From: DASXMR01 sp036495525
GTDB taxonomy: Bacteria; Actinomycetota; Actinomycetes; Streptosporangiales; Streptosporangiaceae
Direction of reading: 5' to 3'
Assembly (NCBI GenBank): GCA_036495525.1
Contig: DASXMR010000048.1
Coordinates: 1-58,498, forward strand
DNA length: 58,498 bases
The number at the start of each line of letters is the position of its first letter. Positions within the stretch are counted from its first letter, which is position 1. Under the pieces are notes generated by a model, which searched no databases, had not been told where the DNA came from, and saw only the letters and a list, made by a program, of their open reading frames with translations. Shown piece by piece: positions 1 to 8,277 of this stretch. The position numbers were made by a program, and so were the translations under genes.

Positions 1-38
1 GCAACTGGAGGGGCCACCGCTGCGAACTGGCGTTTCGA

Positions 39-56
39 GGCGAAGGGAATCGAACC
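39..56 (-). repeat. 18-bp partial copy of tRNA-Gly 3' region
   Basis: The 18 bases here are identical to 283-300, the T-arm and acceptor 3' part of the tRNA-Gly gene. The copy lies downstream of the tRNA 3' end, in the same orientation, about 226 bp away. It lacks the rest of a tRNA fold. Such duplications are typical of tRNA-targeted integrase attachment sites, but no integrase is visible in the window, so this may be only a leftover. Apart from this copy, 1-278 holds no gene I can support. Confidence 0.5.
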
Positions 57-278
57 GTCTCACACCCCCGCCTAGCCACGGAGCGTGCGGCCGACGCTAC
101 CACGAGTGGGCATTCGGCTCTTCCCGCTGCCGCCTCGGTCACATGCTCGATGACATCCGGCCGATGGCGTTGGCGCGATGACAGCGCGGCGATCGGCTGT
201 GGCACGGTAACGGATGGGGGCTCAGGCAAAGACCGGCCGGACGTCGGCCGATGCGCCTCTGACCTGCAGATATAACAG

Positions 279-349
279 AGCGGGCGAAGGGAATCGAACC
301 CTCATGACCAGCTTGGAAGGCTGGGGCTCTGCCATTGAGCTACGCCCGC
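279..349 (-). tRNA. tRNA-Gly (anticodon TCC)
   Basis: Read on the minus strand, the 7-bp acceptor stem GCGGGCG/CGCCCGC closes a standard cloverleaf. It has D-arm GCTC...GAGC, anticodon stem CCAGC/GCTGG with loop CTTCCAA (anticodon TCC), and T-loop TTCGATT. No CCA is encoded. The T-arm and acceptor part is repeated at 39-56. The stretch 350-520 between it and the next gene holds nothing recognisable. Confidence 0.93.
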
Positions 350-520
350 CGGCTGAGCCGACGTCCCATAGCGTACCGGTTGCCGCAACGCCGGCCGGAG
401 CGCGCCGCCGAGGGCAGGACAGTCGCCGCAGTCGCGGCTGGCCAGGACTAGCCGCCGTCACCCTCCCGGCGGGAAGCCGCAGCCCAAGATCACGGTGGTG
501 TTAGCTGGCAGCTGGCCGTG

Positions 521-1256
521 CTACTGCTCCGAGCCCTGACCGCAGAACTTGCTGAATGCCCTGCCGACGTCTGAGCCCTGATAGACGTTGTGCATGCTGT
601 CCCGCAGGACGTGCGCGAGATTGTCGTGCCCGGCGGACGAGACTTCCATGTCCTCGTCGAGCACTTCGGCACGGAAGCCCCAGCCGTCGGGGAGGTCGAG
701 CCGGCCGCCCAGGTGGGTGAGGTTGTTCTCGGTCAGCGCCGGATCCCAGTGCTGAGTGAAGGACTCCATGACGAGCACCTCACCGTCAGGAGCTTCGAGC
801 AGGTAGACCTCGCTGCCGCGGTTGAAGGTGAACTTGCGGTTGCGTAGACGTAGCCGGCGCTGTAGCTGCCCTGAACCGCCGGCTGCAGCATCGCCGTCGC
901 GTCCACCGCGCCCAGCCAGGTGCCCGTGATAGCCCCGAAGGTTCTGTCGTCGCCCGCCTCCCAGACGTCGGCCCGTCGGCCATCCACTGTCGGACCGGGT
1001 CGAGCCAGGCGCGCTGGGCTCCGCTCTCGCGATCGATGGCCTCCGCGTCGAGAGCGCTGTATTGCTCGGGCGTCGGCTCGCACGCGCCGGTGGTGTTCCA
1101 GATGTTCGCGACCGCCTCATCCTCGCTGGCGCCGGTGATGAGGCCTACTTCGCAGAAGCGGCTGCCGCGCATGTCCTGCAAGTGGATCTCCCGGCCGGGG
1201 ACCAGGTGCTCGCGGCGAGCCGCGTTCGGGTTCTGCTCAAGGCTGGCTTCGGTCAT
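521..1256 (-). pseudogene. Conserved hypothetical protein, broken by two frameshifts
   Basis: Three minus-strand reading frames join into one protein of about 244 aa. The N-terminal part starts at 1256 (ATG) and runs through EIHLQDMRGSRFCEVGLIT to about 975. The middle part (ADVWEAGDDRTFGAITGTW) lies in a second frame to about 846. The C-terminal part (NRKFTFNRGSEVYLLEAPDG ... QHWDPALTENNL) lies in a third frame to TAG at 521. The joined text reads as a continuous protein of a widely conserved uncharacterised family I recall but cannot name. Each break fits loss of one base. It is either a decaying gene or an assembly indel problem; as given, no intact product can be made. Confidence 0.7.
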
Positions 1257-1467
1257 GACGTGCCCCCGCCAGTCGCTGCGTCCTGAGGCACTCCTTCAAC
1301 CGTAGGGCGGCTGCCTCCCGGCTGATCGTGCCTGAGATGTCGGGTGCCAGCCAACGGCTCACCGCCGGCCTGGGCCAGCGTGAAGCCTGAACCGTCCGGG
1401 GAATGCAACTGCTGAACGAGCCCGTCGTGAGAGAACCCCTTCCTGAATACTGGTGGCCCAGCGTGCT

Positions 1468-1695
1468 TCACACCCCAAAGAGGTCCAGCACCTTATCCCA
1501 CAAGGTCCAGTGCGGGAGCTTGACTGTCTTGGAAACCGCTCTCCTGCCATTGCCGAGCGTCGCGAATATCTTCACGCTCCTGAGCCGCATGTCGCCCGGT
1601 GTCTCGGCCACGAAACTGACGCTGTCGCCCGTGGGATCTCGTGGCACAGCGACAGCTTCTATCCCAGGCGCAGGACGACGACCTCGGCAATACAC
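1468..1695 (-). pseudogene. Possible C-terminal gene fragment
   Basis: The last 55 residues of this minus-strand frame (FVAETPGDMRLRSVKIFATL ... LWDKVLDLFGV) have ordinary protein composition rather than the Arg/Pro/Ala-rich look of shadow frames. There is no convincing start or ribosome site, and the upstream part overlaps the plus-strand fragment at 1641-1835. I read it as the tail of a lost gene. The stretch 1257-1467 before it shows no supported gene. Confidence is low; it may be noise. Confidence 0.25.
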
Positions 1696-1835
1696 CGTTC
1701 GCTGAGGACGAGCCGGCAGAGATCGCGGTCCGGCTGCAGGAGATCAGCGAGTCCATCGGGGAGAACCACGACCTCACGGCGTACCAGCTCAAGGCCATTG
1801 AGTTGGCCCTCGATCTGACCGAGCTTGCCAGGTAA
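1641..1835 (+). pseudogene. Truncated hypothetical protein fragment
   Basis: Sixty-four residues with acidic, helix-rich composition (QDDDLGNTPFAEDEPAEIAV ... ENHDLTAYQLKAIELALD) ending at TAA 1833-1835. From memory this resembles the N-terminal half of small proteins that continue into a membrane segment; that part is missing here and the natural N-terminus is unclear. The GTG at 1641 has no good ribosome site. Probably a remnant in a decayed stretch; function unknown. Confidence 0.35.
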
Positions 1836-1865
1836 TGTTCAGGTAACTCGCCTGTGGGGGGAAAC

Positions 1866-2231
1866 ATGGTCTTACTCATCGGTGGACTCATCTTTGGATT
1901 CATCGCGATCATAACGGTGACCACGACCCCAGTGGTTACGGCGATCATGGCCGTAGGTGCGATCGTCTTCATCGCCGCCGGTGTCCAGAACCTCAGCGGG
2001 AACGACCCCAATAAGGCCCTGGAAGCCATGAATCGGCTCCAGCGGGAAGGCCCCGCGGCCGCCCCTGTGAGCGCTGAACAGATCCAGCGATTTACGAAAG
2101 AGGCGCTGCGTAGCAGCCCTCCCTGCAATGCGCAGCAGATCTGGAACTTGCAGGCGCTAGCACTGCGCAGCGGCCACCCCCTCAGTGCGGAAGAGATCCG
2201 TCAACTGGAGGCACGAGCGAAGGAGGACTGA
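1866..2231 (+). CDS. Small membrane protein, function unknown
   Basis: A 121-aa protein. Residues about 2-45 form two close hydrophobic segments (LLIGGLIFGFIAIITV and AIMAVGAIVFIAAGV). A soluble, helical, charged tail of about 75 residues follows, containing two similar stretches (PVSAEQIQRFTKEAL and PLSAEEIRQLEARAK), suggesting a repeated short helical unit. ATG 1866 is preferred over GTG 1854 because the GGGGGGA immediately before it serves as ribosome site. The gene stands alone between a fragment and tRNA-Pro. I do not recognise the family. Confidence 0.6.
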   Translation: MVLLIGGLIFGFIAIITVTTTPVVTAIMAVGAIVFIAAGVQNLSGNDPNKALEAMNRLQREGPAAAPVSAEQIQRFTKEALRSSPPCNAQQIWNLQALALRSGHPLSAEEIRQLEARAKED

Positions 2232-2538
2232 GCCGCGGGGTCTCTGGCAGTGCCGGGTCGACAGCCCGATCGAGAGTCGGCCGCACCCGGCGGACTACCC
2301 GCCGACGCGGGGGAGCGGGGGTGACGGTGGCCATGCGCACCTCGCTGGGGAGTTACTACCTACCGCAGGTGTCTTGACGTCGAGACAGTGGCGAGCTGGC
2401 CGCAGCGCTAGGATGAGTCGTCCAGTTCGCGCAGGCCAGTAAGGCGGTGGTCCCGATGATCTTCACCTGGGACCGAACTGGGCAGATCTGCGGGCATCCG
2501 CAACGACCGGCCAAGGGTGTATCCGCAGGTAGAGACGG
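2232..2538. other. Intergenic stretch, nothing recognised
   Basis: About 300 bases between the small membrane protein and tRNA-Pro. Both strands were read; no start with a ribosome site leads to protein-like sequence, and no strong hairpin or repeat was seen. It presumably contains the tRNA-Pro promoter. Confidence 0.4.
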
Positions 2539-2613
2539 CGGGATGTAGCGCAGCTTGGTTAGCGCGCCTGCTTTGGGAGCAGGAGGCCGCGGGTTCGAAT
2601 CCCGCCATCCCGA
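2539..2613 (+). tRNA. tRNA-Pro (anticodon TGG)
   Basis: The acceptor stem CGGGATG/CATCCCG with discriminator A closes a complete cloverleaf. The anticodon stem CCTGC/GCAGG carries loop TTTGGGA (anticodon TGG), and the T-arm is GCGGG-TTCGAAT-CCCGC. CCA is not encoded. The gene ends 62 bases before the broken hydrolase gene. Confidence 0.94.
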
Positions 2614-2675
2614 CACACGCAGCGACTAGGCGGCCGTCTGCGAGGGCTGCGCCGTCCGTTGGAGAATCGCGCCTC

Positions 2676-3011
2676 ATGCGGCGTTTCCGCTCCCGGGACG
2701 GCACGGATCTGGCATATCGAGTGGTCGGCTCCGGGCCGCTGCTGGTGTGTGTTCCTGGCGGTGCGGGCCAGGCGGTCGCATATCTCGGGGATCTGGGCGG
2801 CCTTAGCACCTACCGGACGTTAGTCCTGCTGGATAACCGTGGCACTGGCTGGTCAGAGCGACCGCAGGATGCCAGGACGTATCGCGTCGACCGGCTGGTC
2901 CAGGATGTCGAGGCGCTGCGCGGTCATTTCCCCTGGGTGGACGATCCAGCATTGTTCGCGGCAATCGTGCACGAATTCCTGGCGAGGGGACCGGCGCCGC
3001 CCGCCGCGTGA
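2676..3011 (+). pseudogene. Alpha/beta hydrolase with large internal deletion
   Basis: The first 85 residues match the start of a proline-iminopeptidase-like alpha/beta hydrolase: GTDLAYRVVGSGPLLVCVPG, then the oxyanion region and LLDNRGTGWSE, then DRLVQDVEALR. The frame then jumps directly into a C-terminal end (HFPWVDDPALFAAIVHEFL). The nucleophile elbow GxSxG, the cap domain and the catalytic Asp region are all missing. The product is 111 aa instead of roughly 270. The deletion is in frame, so a short protein may still be made but cannot be an active hydrolase. Confidence 0.75.
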
Positions 3012-3093
3012 CCCAGCGTGGCGCCCGGCTGCGCTCAAAGTCGGTGACTCCCAGCAACCTGGACCGCGATGATTACAGTGTTACAGTGCTGGC

Positions 3094-3558
3094 ATGAGCG
3101 AGGTACCCAGCCTGTATCAGTGGGCAGGTGGCCGGGCGGCGATCGAGCGGATGATCGGCTGCTTCTATGACCGGGTTGAACAAGACGACCTGCTCAGCCC
3201 CTTGTTCCCTGGCGGGGTCAGCGCCCAGCATCGCGAGCATGTCACTACCTGGTGGTGTGAAGTCTTCGGCGGCCAGGCCGAGTACACCCAGCGGCTCGGG
3301 GGCTACCCGGCCATGCTTGCCCATCACCGCGACCTGAGCATCACAGCCGATCAGCGGTTCCGGTTCGCATCGCTGATGAGCCTGGCAGCTGATGACGGGG
3401 AATTGCCGAGTGACCCGGAGTTCCGTGCTGCGCTGGTCAGTTACCTGGAATGGGGCACCCGGCTTGCCATGCACAACTCACAGCCAGGCGCGGACGTCGC
3501 GCAGCAGGCCCCGGTACCACGCTGGGGCTGGGGCGTCGCCCCGCCGTACCAGCCATAA
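3094..3558 (+). CDS. Truncated haemoglobin, group II-like
   Basis: A 154-aa globin. The N-terminal half carries the pattern YQWAGGRAAIERMIGCFYDR with helix B/C, then DDLLSPLFPGG, HREHVTTWWCEVFGG (helix E) and YPAMLAHHRDLSIT. The His in LAHHRDL is the likely proximal haem ligand. It binds haem in the cytoplasm; family roles are O2/NO handling. The C-terminal 25 residues (rich in Q, P, W, G) extend past the usual globin end. ATG 3094 is the first start after the upstream hydrolase remnant. The gene is monocistronic. Confidence 0.87.
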   Translation: MSEVPSLYQWAGGRAAIERMIGCFYDRVEQDDLLSPLFPGGVSAQHREHVTTWWCEVFGGQAEYTQRLGGYPAMLAHHRDLSITADQRFRFASLMSLAADDGELPSDPEFRAALVSYLEWGTRLAMHNSQPGADVAQQAPVPRWGWGVAPPYQP

Positions 3559-3600
3559 CCGGGCCGCCGCCGGGTACCGGCACGCACGCCCGCTGGCTGA

Positions 3601-3962
3601 TCACAACGCCTGGCGTAGTGCCTGCTCAGGCCCATCGAGGCGGGCGATCCTTGGCCGGCGCCGCGAGTAGGTCAGGCCGATGCTCTGGCATGGCCGGTAG
3701 CGGTGCTGGTCACGCTGGCTGACCGGGACCTTGGTCGTGATGGTCCTTCCTTCATGCTCGTACTGGACCCTGACCCAGTAGGAGGTGCTGCCGAGGCCTC
3801 GCTGTCATAGCCCACGCCAAGGACGTACCCGGCGGCATGCTGGCCGGTGGTGGCGAGCAGATTGTCGCGCCGGTCCCGGAAGGCCAGTGCCAGGACCACG
3901 ACGGCCAAGGCCGTCAGGAACATCGTCCAGAACATCCAGGCGCCGAAGCTCCCCGTGCTCAT
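3601..3962 (-). pseudogene. Small DUF3592-like membrane protein, frameshifted
   Basis: Starting at ATG 3962 the frame encodes MSTGSFGAWMFWTMFLTALA (one membrane helix) and continues through AAGYVLGVGYDSEA. It then derails near 3800. The neighbouring frame carries an obviously continuing beta-type domain, STSYWVRVQYEHEGRTITTK ... GQSIGLTY-like ... LRQAL, ending at TGA 3603-3601. One missing base restores a protein of about 120 aa. The domain resembles DUF3592. As given the gene is broken; the break could be an assembly error. Confidence 0.6.
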
Positions 3963-4382
3963 CGCCGTAGCACCTCTGGTAGGCAAGCCACTCCGCAAAT
4001 GCGGCAACGCCGTCAGAGCCAATCCTGTCACGCAATTCGGCTCAGGAAGATTCGGCGGCGGCCAGCGGAAGGCCCCGATATCTCACGCAAATCATCAATC
4101 CGGCTGCGCGACGGCAGGCTGCCACCGATCGTCGGGGCGGCCCGGCCGGCGGCGACCGGCTGGTTCCCGGCGCCTGCCCGGCCGGAGCCAGCCGGCAGAC
4201 TGGCTGTGATCACGAACGCCGGCCGGGCGGAACCGCTCACGAGTTGCTTACGTGTAGAGGGAATGGGGTACTTCCTGCACACGTCTACCCATCGCCGCGT
4301 GCGGGAGCGATACTCGCGATACGGGCGACATGCAGGTGGGGGGAGCGGGGAGGCCTCGCCTCCTTACCCGGAGGAGCGGCGA
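3963..4382. other. Intergenic stretch upstream of lipoprotein operon
   Basis: This 420-base gap holds no supported gene. On the minus strand about 4035-3955 one frame reads DRIGSDGVAAFAEWLAYQRC, which is protein-like but has no proper start and ends inside the next gene, so it is at most a fragment. The right end must contain the promoter of the lipoprotein/FtsH-like operon; a good ribosome site (GGAGG) sits just before ATG 4383. Confidence 0.4.
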
Positions 4383-5033
4383 ATGCGCAGGGGCGGCCTT
4401 GTCATGCTGCTGGTGATGCTCGCTGCGATCGGTATTGCCGGGTGCATATCGCCGGGGTTTAACTATGCCGCTAACACCTCTGATCACACCTATTTCAAGG
4501 TGCCGACCGGCTGGAGCAAGGTCAGCACCGACGAGCTCGCGTCCGCGCTCAATGGCGGCCAGCCGGCGCCCATCAGCAGCGGCCTGTGGCTGGTCGGATA
4601 CGACGCGAGCAGCAGCCCCACCGCACGGGACGCGACTAACTCGGCGGCGGACAAGCCGTTCGTCACCGGTCTCGTCGAGCACATCAACCAGACCGCGACC
4701 AGCTCGCTGTCCTACGACGGGCTGCGCGATTTCTTCCTGCCGGTGACGTCAGGGGCTCGGCAGAGCGCCGCCGCGAGCGGTTTCCCGCTGACGAACTTCC
4801 ACCTGCTGCAGGACCAGATGCTGACGCCCGGTCAGGGCGTGCACGGGGTGCGGGAGGTCTTCCAGTACACCTACCCGGGCGGCGTCACGGACACCTTTGA
4901 CCAGGTGGCCCTGACCAACGCGGACGCCACTGTGGTCTACGCGCTGATGCTGCACTGCACTACTGGCTGCTATCAGCATCAGCAGAGCCAGATCAACACG
5001 GTGATGAAGTCCTTCACGGTCAGGAGTCCATGA
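4383..5033 (+). CDS. Secreted lipoprotein, function unknown
   Basis: A 216-aa protein with a clear lipoprotein signal: RR, hydrophobic core LVMLLVMLAAIGIAGC, with Cys 21 as the lipidated residue. It should be anchored on the outer face of the membrane. The mature part (about 195 aa) is soluble, with a TGWSKVST start and a late TTGCYQ segment; I do not recognise the fold. ATG 4383 is chosen for its ribosome site GGAGG. Its stop overlaps the next start by 4 bp (ATGA), so it is translationally coupled to the FtsH-like protease and probably works with it at the membrane. Confidence 0.75.
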   Translation: MRRGGLVMLLVMLAAIGIAGCISPGFNYAANTSDHTYFKVPTGWSKVSTDELASALNGGQPAPISSGLWLVGYDASSSPTARDATNSAADKPFVTGLVEHINQTATSSLSYDGLRDFFLPVTSGARQSAAASGFPLTNFHLLQDQMLTPGQGVHGVREVFQYTYPGGVTDTFDQVALTNADATVVYALMLHCTTGCYQHQQSQINTVMKSFTVRSP

Positions 5034-7777
5034 TCAACATGACTACGACGACCGGCGACGCCAGCGGGCTGGAGCCGACCGAGAGCGGCGGTCGGCCGCG
5101 CGATGAGGACCGGCGCACACGCAAGCCGCTTCCCCTGTGGGACCGGATCAAGTTCCTGCTGCTGCTCGTGCTGGTCTGGTTCGTCCTGGTCTGGGCAGCG
5201 ATGGCGAACGACCCCCTGGTGCACTTCCACGACGCGGTCGGCAAGGAGGAGCGCGCCGGGGCGTGGGTGTTCGTCCTGATCGGGCTCGAGCTGATCCGCC
5301 AGATCCACTTCCTGATCAGCGAGCACTGGGGTGCCTACAATCAGTTCTGGGTCAGGGCCGTCTTCGGCGGTACTGAGCGGCTGACTCACCGCCGGCTGTC
5401 GGACTGGACCAGGTTCCGGCTGTGGCGGATCTTCACCTGGCTGCTCTGGATCGTCATCATCGCCGTGGTCATCGGCAAGGTGAAGAAGACAAGCCCCGTG
5501 GTGGCGCTGCTGTCGCTGCCGGCCGAGATCTGGCACGCGCTGCCGTTCGTCGCGCAGATCTTCACCGCGGTCATCTTCATCGTCATCCAGTTCGGCGCGC
5601 TGTTCTGGTTCCTTTCCCGCGGTGGCGTTGACGTGTACTACCCCGACGACATCAAGACCAGGTTCGCCGACGTGTGGGGCCAGGATCACGTCGTCGAGCG
5701 GGTGAAGGAGAACATCGTCTTCCTTGAGGACCCGGAGCAGATCGAGTCCAAAGGCGGCTATGTCCCCGGCGGGCTCCTGCTGTGGGGGCCGCCGGGCACG
5801 GGCAAGACGCTGATGGCGGAGGCGGTGGCCGGCGAGACCGGCAAGCCGTACGTGTTCGTGGATCCTGGCGCGTTCATCAACATATTCATGGGCGTCGGCA
5901 TCCTCAAGGTCAAGGGCCTGTTCCGCAAGCTGCGCCGGCTGGCGCTGCGGTATGGCGGCGTGATCGTCTTCTTCGACGAGGCTGACTCGCTCGGCCGCCG
6001 CGGCGCGCTGGCCCAGCAGGGCCCGAACTTCCCGCGGGCCGCCGCCCCGTTCCGGGCGGCTGGCTGCCACGGCTTCTCGTACCTGTCCGAGGACGTGCAG
6101 ATGCGGCTGACCCGGCAGGCGATGCAGTCGGCGATCGGCGACGACGAGCCGGACACCCGCCGCAACAAGCAGGTCATGGGCATGGGCGGGGGCGGCGGCG
6201 GCGGGATGGGCACGCTGGAGGCGCTGCTCACCGAGCTATCCGGGCTGAAGAAGCCGCGCGGGCTGATCAACCGCTACGCCCGGCGGATGCTCGGCATGCG
6301 TCCCAAGCCGCCGCCCAAGTACCGGATCCTGGTCATGATGGCGACGAACCTGCCCGAGGCGCTGGACGAGGCGCTGCTGCGGCCGGGCCGGATCGACCGG
6401 ATCTACAAGGTCGGCTACCCGTCGAAGGCAGGCCGGATCCGCACCTACGAGGGGTACTTCGCCAGGGTGCGGCACGAGCTGACCGGCGAGCAGTTCGACA
6501 AGCTGGCGACCATTACCCCGTACGCCACGGGCGCGACCATGAAGGACCTGGTCAACGAGTCGCTGATCACCGCGATCCGGGCCGGGCGGGACGTCATCAC
6601 CTGGGCAGACGTGATCCGGGCCAAGCAGCTCAAGGAGCTCGGCCCGCCCGAGGATGTCGAGTACATCGAGCTGGAGCGGCACGCCGTCGCGGTGCACGAG
6701 GCCTGCCATGCGCTGGTGGCCTACCGCACCAGGCAGCACATGGAGATCGACATCGCGACGATCGAGAAGGGCAGCGACTACCTCGGCATGGTCGCGAGCA
6801 TCCCGCCGGAAGACCAGTTCACCCGGTGGCGCAGCGAGTACCAGACCGACATCCTGGTCTCGCTGGCGTCGCTGGCCGGGGAGCGGATGTTCTTCGACAA
6901 CGACAGCTCGTCGGGGGTCTCAGGTGACCTGGAGTCGGCGACCGCCGTGGCGTCGTTCATGGAGGGTTTCTGGGGGATGGGCTCGACCGTCTCCTCGTAC
7001 TCGACCGCCAAGCGGCTGGAGGTCGGCTCGCCGGGCGGCGGGCAGGCGGGCAGGCGCAAGAAGGGCCAGGACACCGAAGCTGAGCTGCGCCGCGCGCTGG
7101 CCGACCGGATCGAGGACAACCTGACCGGCCTGCTGCAGCAGGCTGAGGAGATCCTGCAGGAGAACCGCGACCGGGTGCTCTGCCTGGCGCACGCGCTGGA
7201 GACGCACAAGACGCTGAGCGGCGACGACGTGGTCGCCGTCATCGAGCGGACCACCGGCCCGCTGGTCGACGGGCGGCCGTACGCGGTGCCGGGCTTCGTC
7301 GAGCAGCTGGAGGATTACCACCGCACGGCACGGCGCGCGCACAAGGACCACAGTCAGGTAGCGCTTGGCATGCCGGCCGCGCGGCCGGTCCTGGTGCCGC
7401 AGGCCGTGCCCGCCGCGCAGGCGCTGCCGGGTGCCTACCCCGGCTGGCCGGCCCCGGCCAGCCAGGACTGGCTGGCCGGCAACGGCGGCGAGCCTCCGGC
7501 GGACGGCTCGGCTGCACCAGCCGGGGTGCAGGACTGGCAGCCGGCCGACGGCCAGGCGGGTCCGCCAGCCGGGGTCCAGAACTGGCAGCCTGGCAACGGC
7601 TCCGCGGCTCCTGCGCCCGGCGGCCAGGGCGCGGAGCAGCCAGGTAACGGCGCCGGCCCGCCACCCGCCGCTGATGCTGGCTGGCCGGGTGACGGCGGGT
7701 CGGGAACGCAAGGTGACGGCGGTACTGGCCGGACCGGCGAGAACGGCCCTGGCCAGCAGAACGGCTCCGGGTCCTGA
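5030..7777 (+). CDS. FtsH-like membrane AAA+ metalloprotease
   Basis: A 915-aa protein, longer than the usual 620-800 aa of FtsH. Four hydrophobic segments lie at about residues 40-57, 76-95, 130-150 and 178-198, whereas ordinary FtsH has two. The AAA domain has Walker A GPPGTGKT (about 252-259), Walker B IVFFDEADS (about 312-320) and LLRPGRIDR. Between Walker B and the second region of homology is an insert of roughly 90 residues containing a Gly run. The M41 peptidase motif HEACH (about 556-560) and the third-ligand motif SGDLESATA are present, so proteolysis is expected. The last 130 residues are Pro/Gly/Ala-rich with imperfect GVQ(D/N)WQP repeats. ATG 5030 overlaps the lipoprotein stop. 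ATG 5039 is an alternative. Confidence 0.87.
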   Translation: MINMTTTTGDASGLEPTESGGRPRDEDRRTRKPLPLWDRIKFLLLLVLVWFVLVWAAMANDPLVHFHDAVGKEERAGAWVFVLIGLELIRQIHFLISEHWGAYNQFWVRAVFGGTERLTHRRLSDWTRFRLWRIFTWLLWIVIIAVVIGKVKKTSPVVALLSLPAEIWHALPFVAQIFTAVIFIVIQFGALFWFLSRGGVDVYYPDDIKTRFADVWGQDHVVERVKENIVFLEDPEQIESKGGYVPGGLLLWGPPGTGKTLMAEAVAGETGKPYVFVDPGAFINIFMGVGILKVKGLFRKLRRLALRYGGVIVFFDEADSLGRRGALAQQGPNFPRAAAPFRAAGCHGFSYLSEDVQMRLTRQAMQSAIGDDEPDTRRNKQVMGMGGGGGGGMGTLEALLTELSGLKKPRGLINRYARRMLGMRPKPPPKYRILVMMATNLPEALDEALLRPGRIDRIYKVGYPSKAGRIRTYEGYFARVRHELTGEQFDKLATITPYATGATMKDLVNESLITAIRAGRDVITWADVIRAKQLKELGPPEDVEYIELERHAVAVHEACHALVAYRTRQHMEIDIATIEKGSDYLGMVASIPPEDQFTRWRSEYQTDILVSLASLAGERMFFDNDSSSGVSGDLESATAVASFMEGFWGMGSTVSSYSTAKRLEVGSPGGGQAGRRKKGQDTEAELRRALADRIEDNLTGLLQQAEEILQENRDRVLCLAHALETHKTLSGDDVVAVIERTTGPLVDGRPYAVPGFVEQLEDYHRTARRAHKDHSQVALGMPAARPVLVPQAVPAAQALPGAYPGWPAPASQDWLAGNGGEPPADGSAAPAGVQDWQPADGQAGPPAGVQNWQPGNGSAAPAPGGQGAEQPGNGAGPPPAADAGWPGDGGSGTQGDGGTGRTGENGPGQQNGSGS

Positions 7778-7781
7778 CCTG

Positions 7782-8240
7782 ATGCGTCCCGGCTACCAGG
7801 TGCGGCGCGCGGTCAACCTGGTCAACGGGTCCACGCTGGCCGGGATCGCGGTAGCCGCCATGGGCGGCGCCCGGCTGCACCGTGCCAGTGACGGCCTGCT
7901 GGTCGCCACCGGGTACCGGCTACCTGTCCCGCCGTCGTCGGCGTTCTGCCTCGGCAATGTCATTGTCGCCAGGCCCGAGCCCGCCTCGCTGCTGCGCATG
8001 CAGTCGCTGCTCGCGCACGAGGCGCGGCACGCCACCCAGTACGCGTGCTGCGCTGGCCTGGCGATGCTGCCGCTGTACTTCCTGTCGTCGGGCGCGTCGT
8101 GGGTGCTGACCGGCGACTTCGGCTGCCGCAACATATTCGAGCGGCGCGCCGGGCTGGCTGACGGCGGTTATCGTGACCGGCCGCTGCGGCCGGCTCTCGG
8201 GCGCTGGCTGGCGCGGTCACGCCAGGATGCGGCTGCCTGA
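7782..8240 (+). CDS. HExxH-containing small protein, putative metallopeptidase-like
   Basis: A 152-aa protein starting 4 bases after the FtsH-like stop. It contains LLAHEARHATQYA at about residues 76-88, an HExxH motif followed by Q as in DUF4157-type families, then a hydrophobic stretch (LAMLPLYFLSSGASW) and a conserved-looking RNIFERRAGLADGGY tail. A zinc-dependent role, perhaps a peptidase, is possible but unproven. Its place in the operon suggests a membrane quality-control partner of the protease. Confidence 0.6.
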   Translation: MRPGYQVRRAVNLVNGSTLAGIAVAAMGGARLHRASDGLLVATGYRLPVPPSSAFCLGNVIVARPEPASLLRMQSLLAHEARHATQYACCAGLAMLPLYFLSSGASWVLTGDFGCRNIFERRAGLADGGYRDRPLRPALGRWLARSRQDAAA

Positions 8241-8277
8241 GCCCAGCCCCTCACGATCGAGAACGAGAAGGTGCCGC

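Noticed and set aside
39..75. A second tRNA gene on the minus strand
   Set aside because: Only the T-arm and acceptor part match; the D-arm, anticodon arm and 5' acceptor are missing.
4979..6070. Long minus-strand frame opposite the FtsH-like gene
   Set aside because: It is rich in Asp, Gln, Arg and Pro without any motif; the opposite strand has clear AAA+ motifs.
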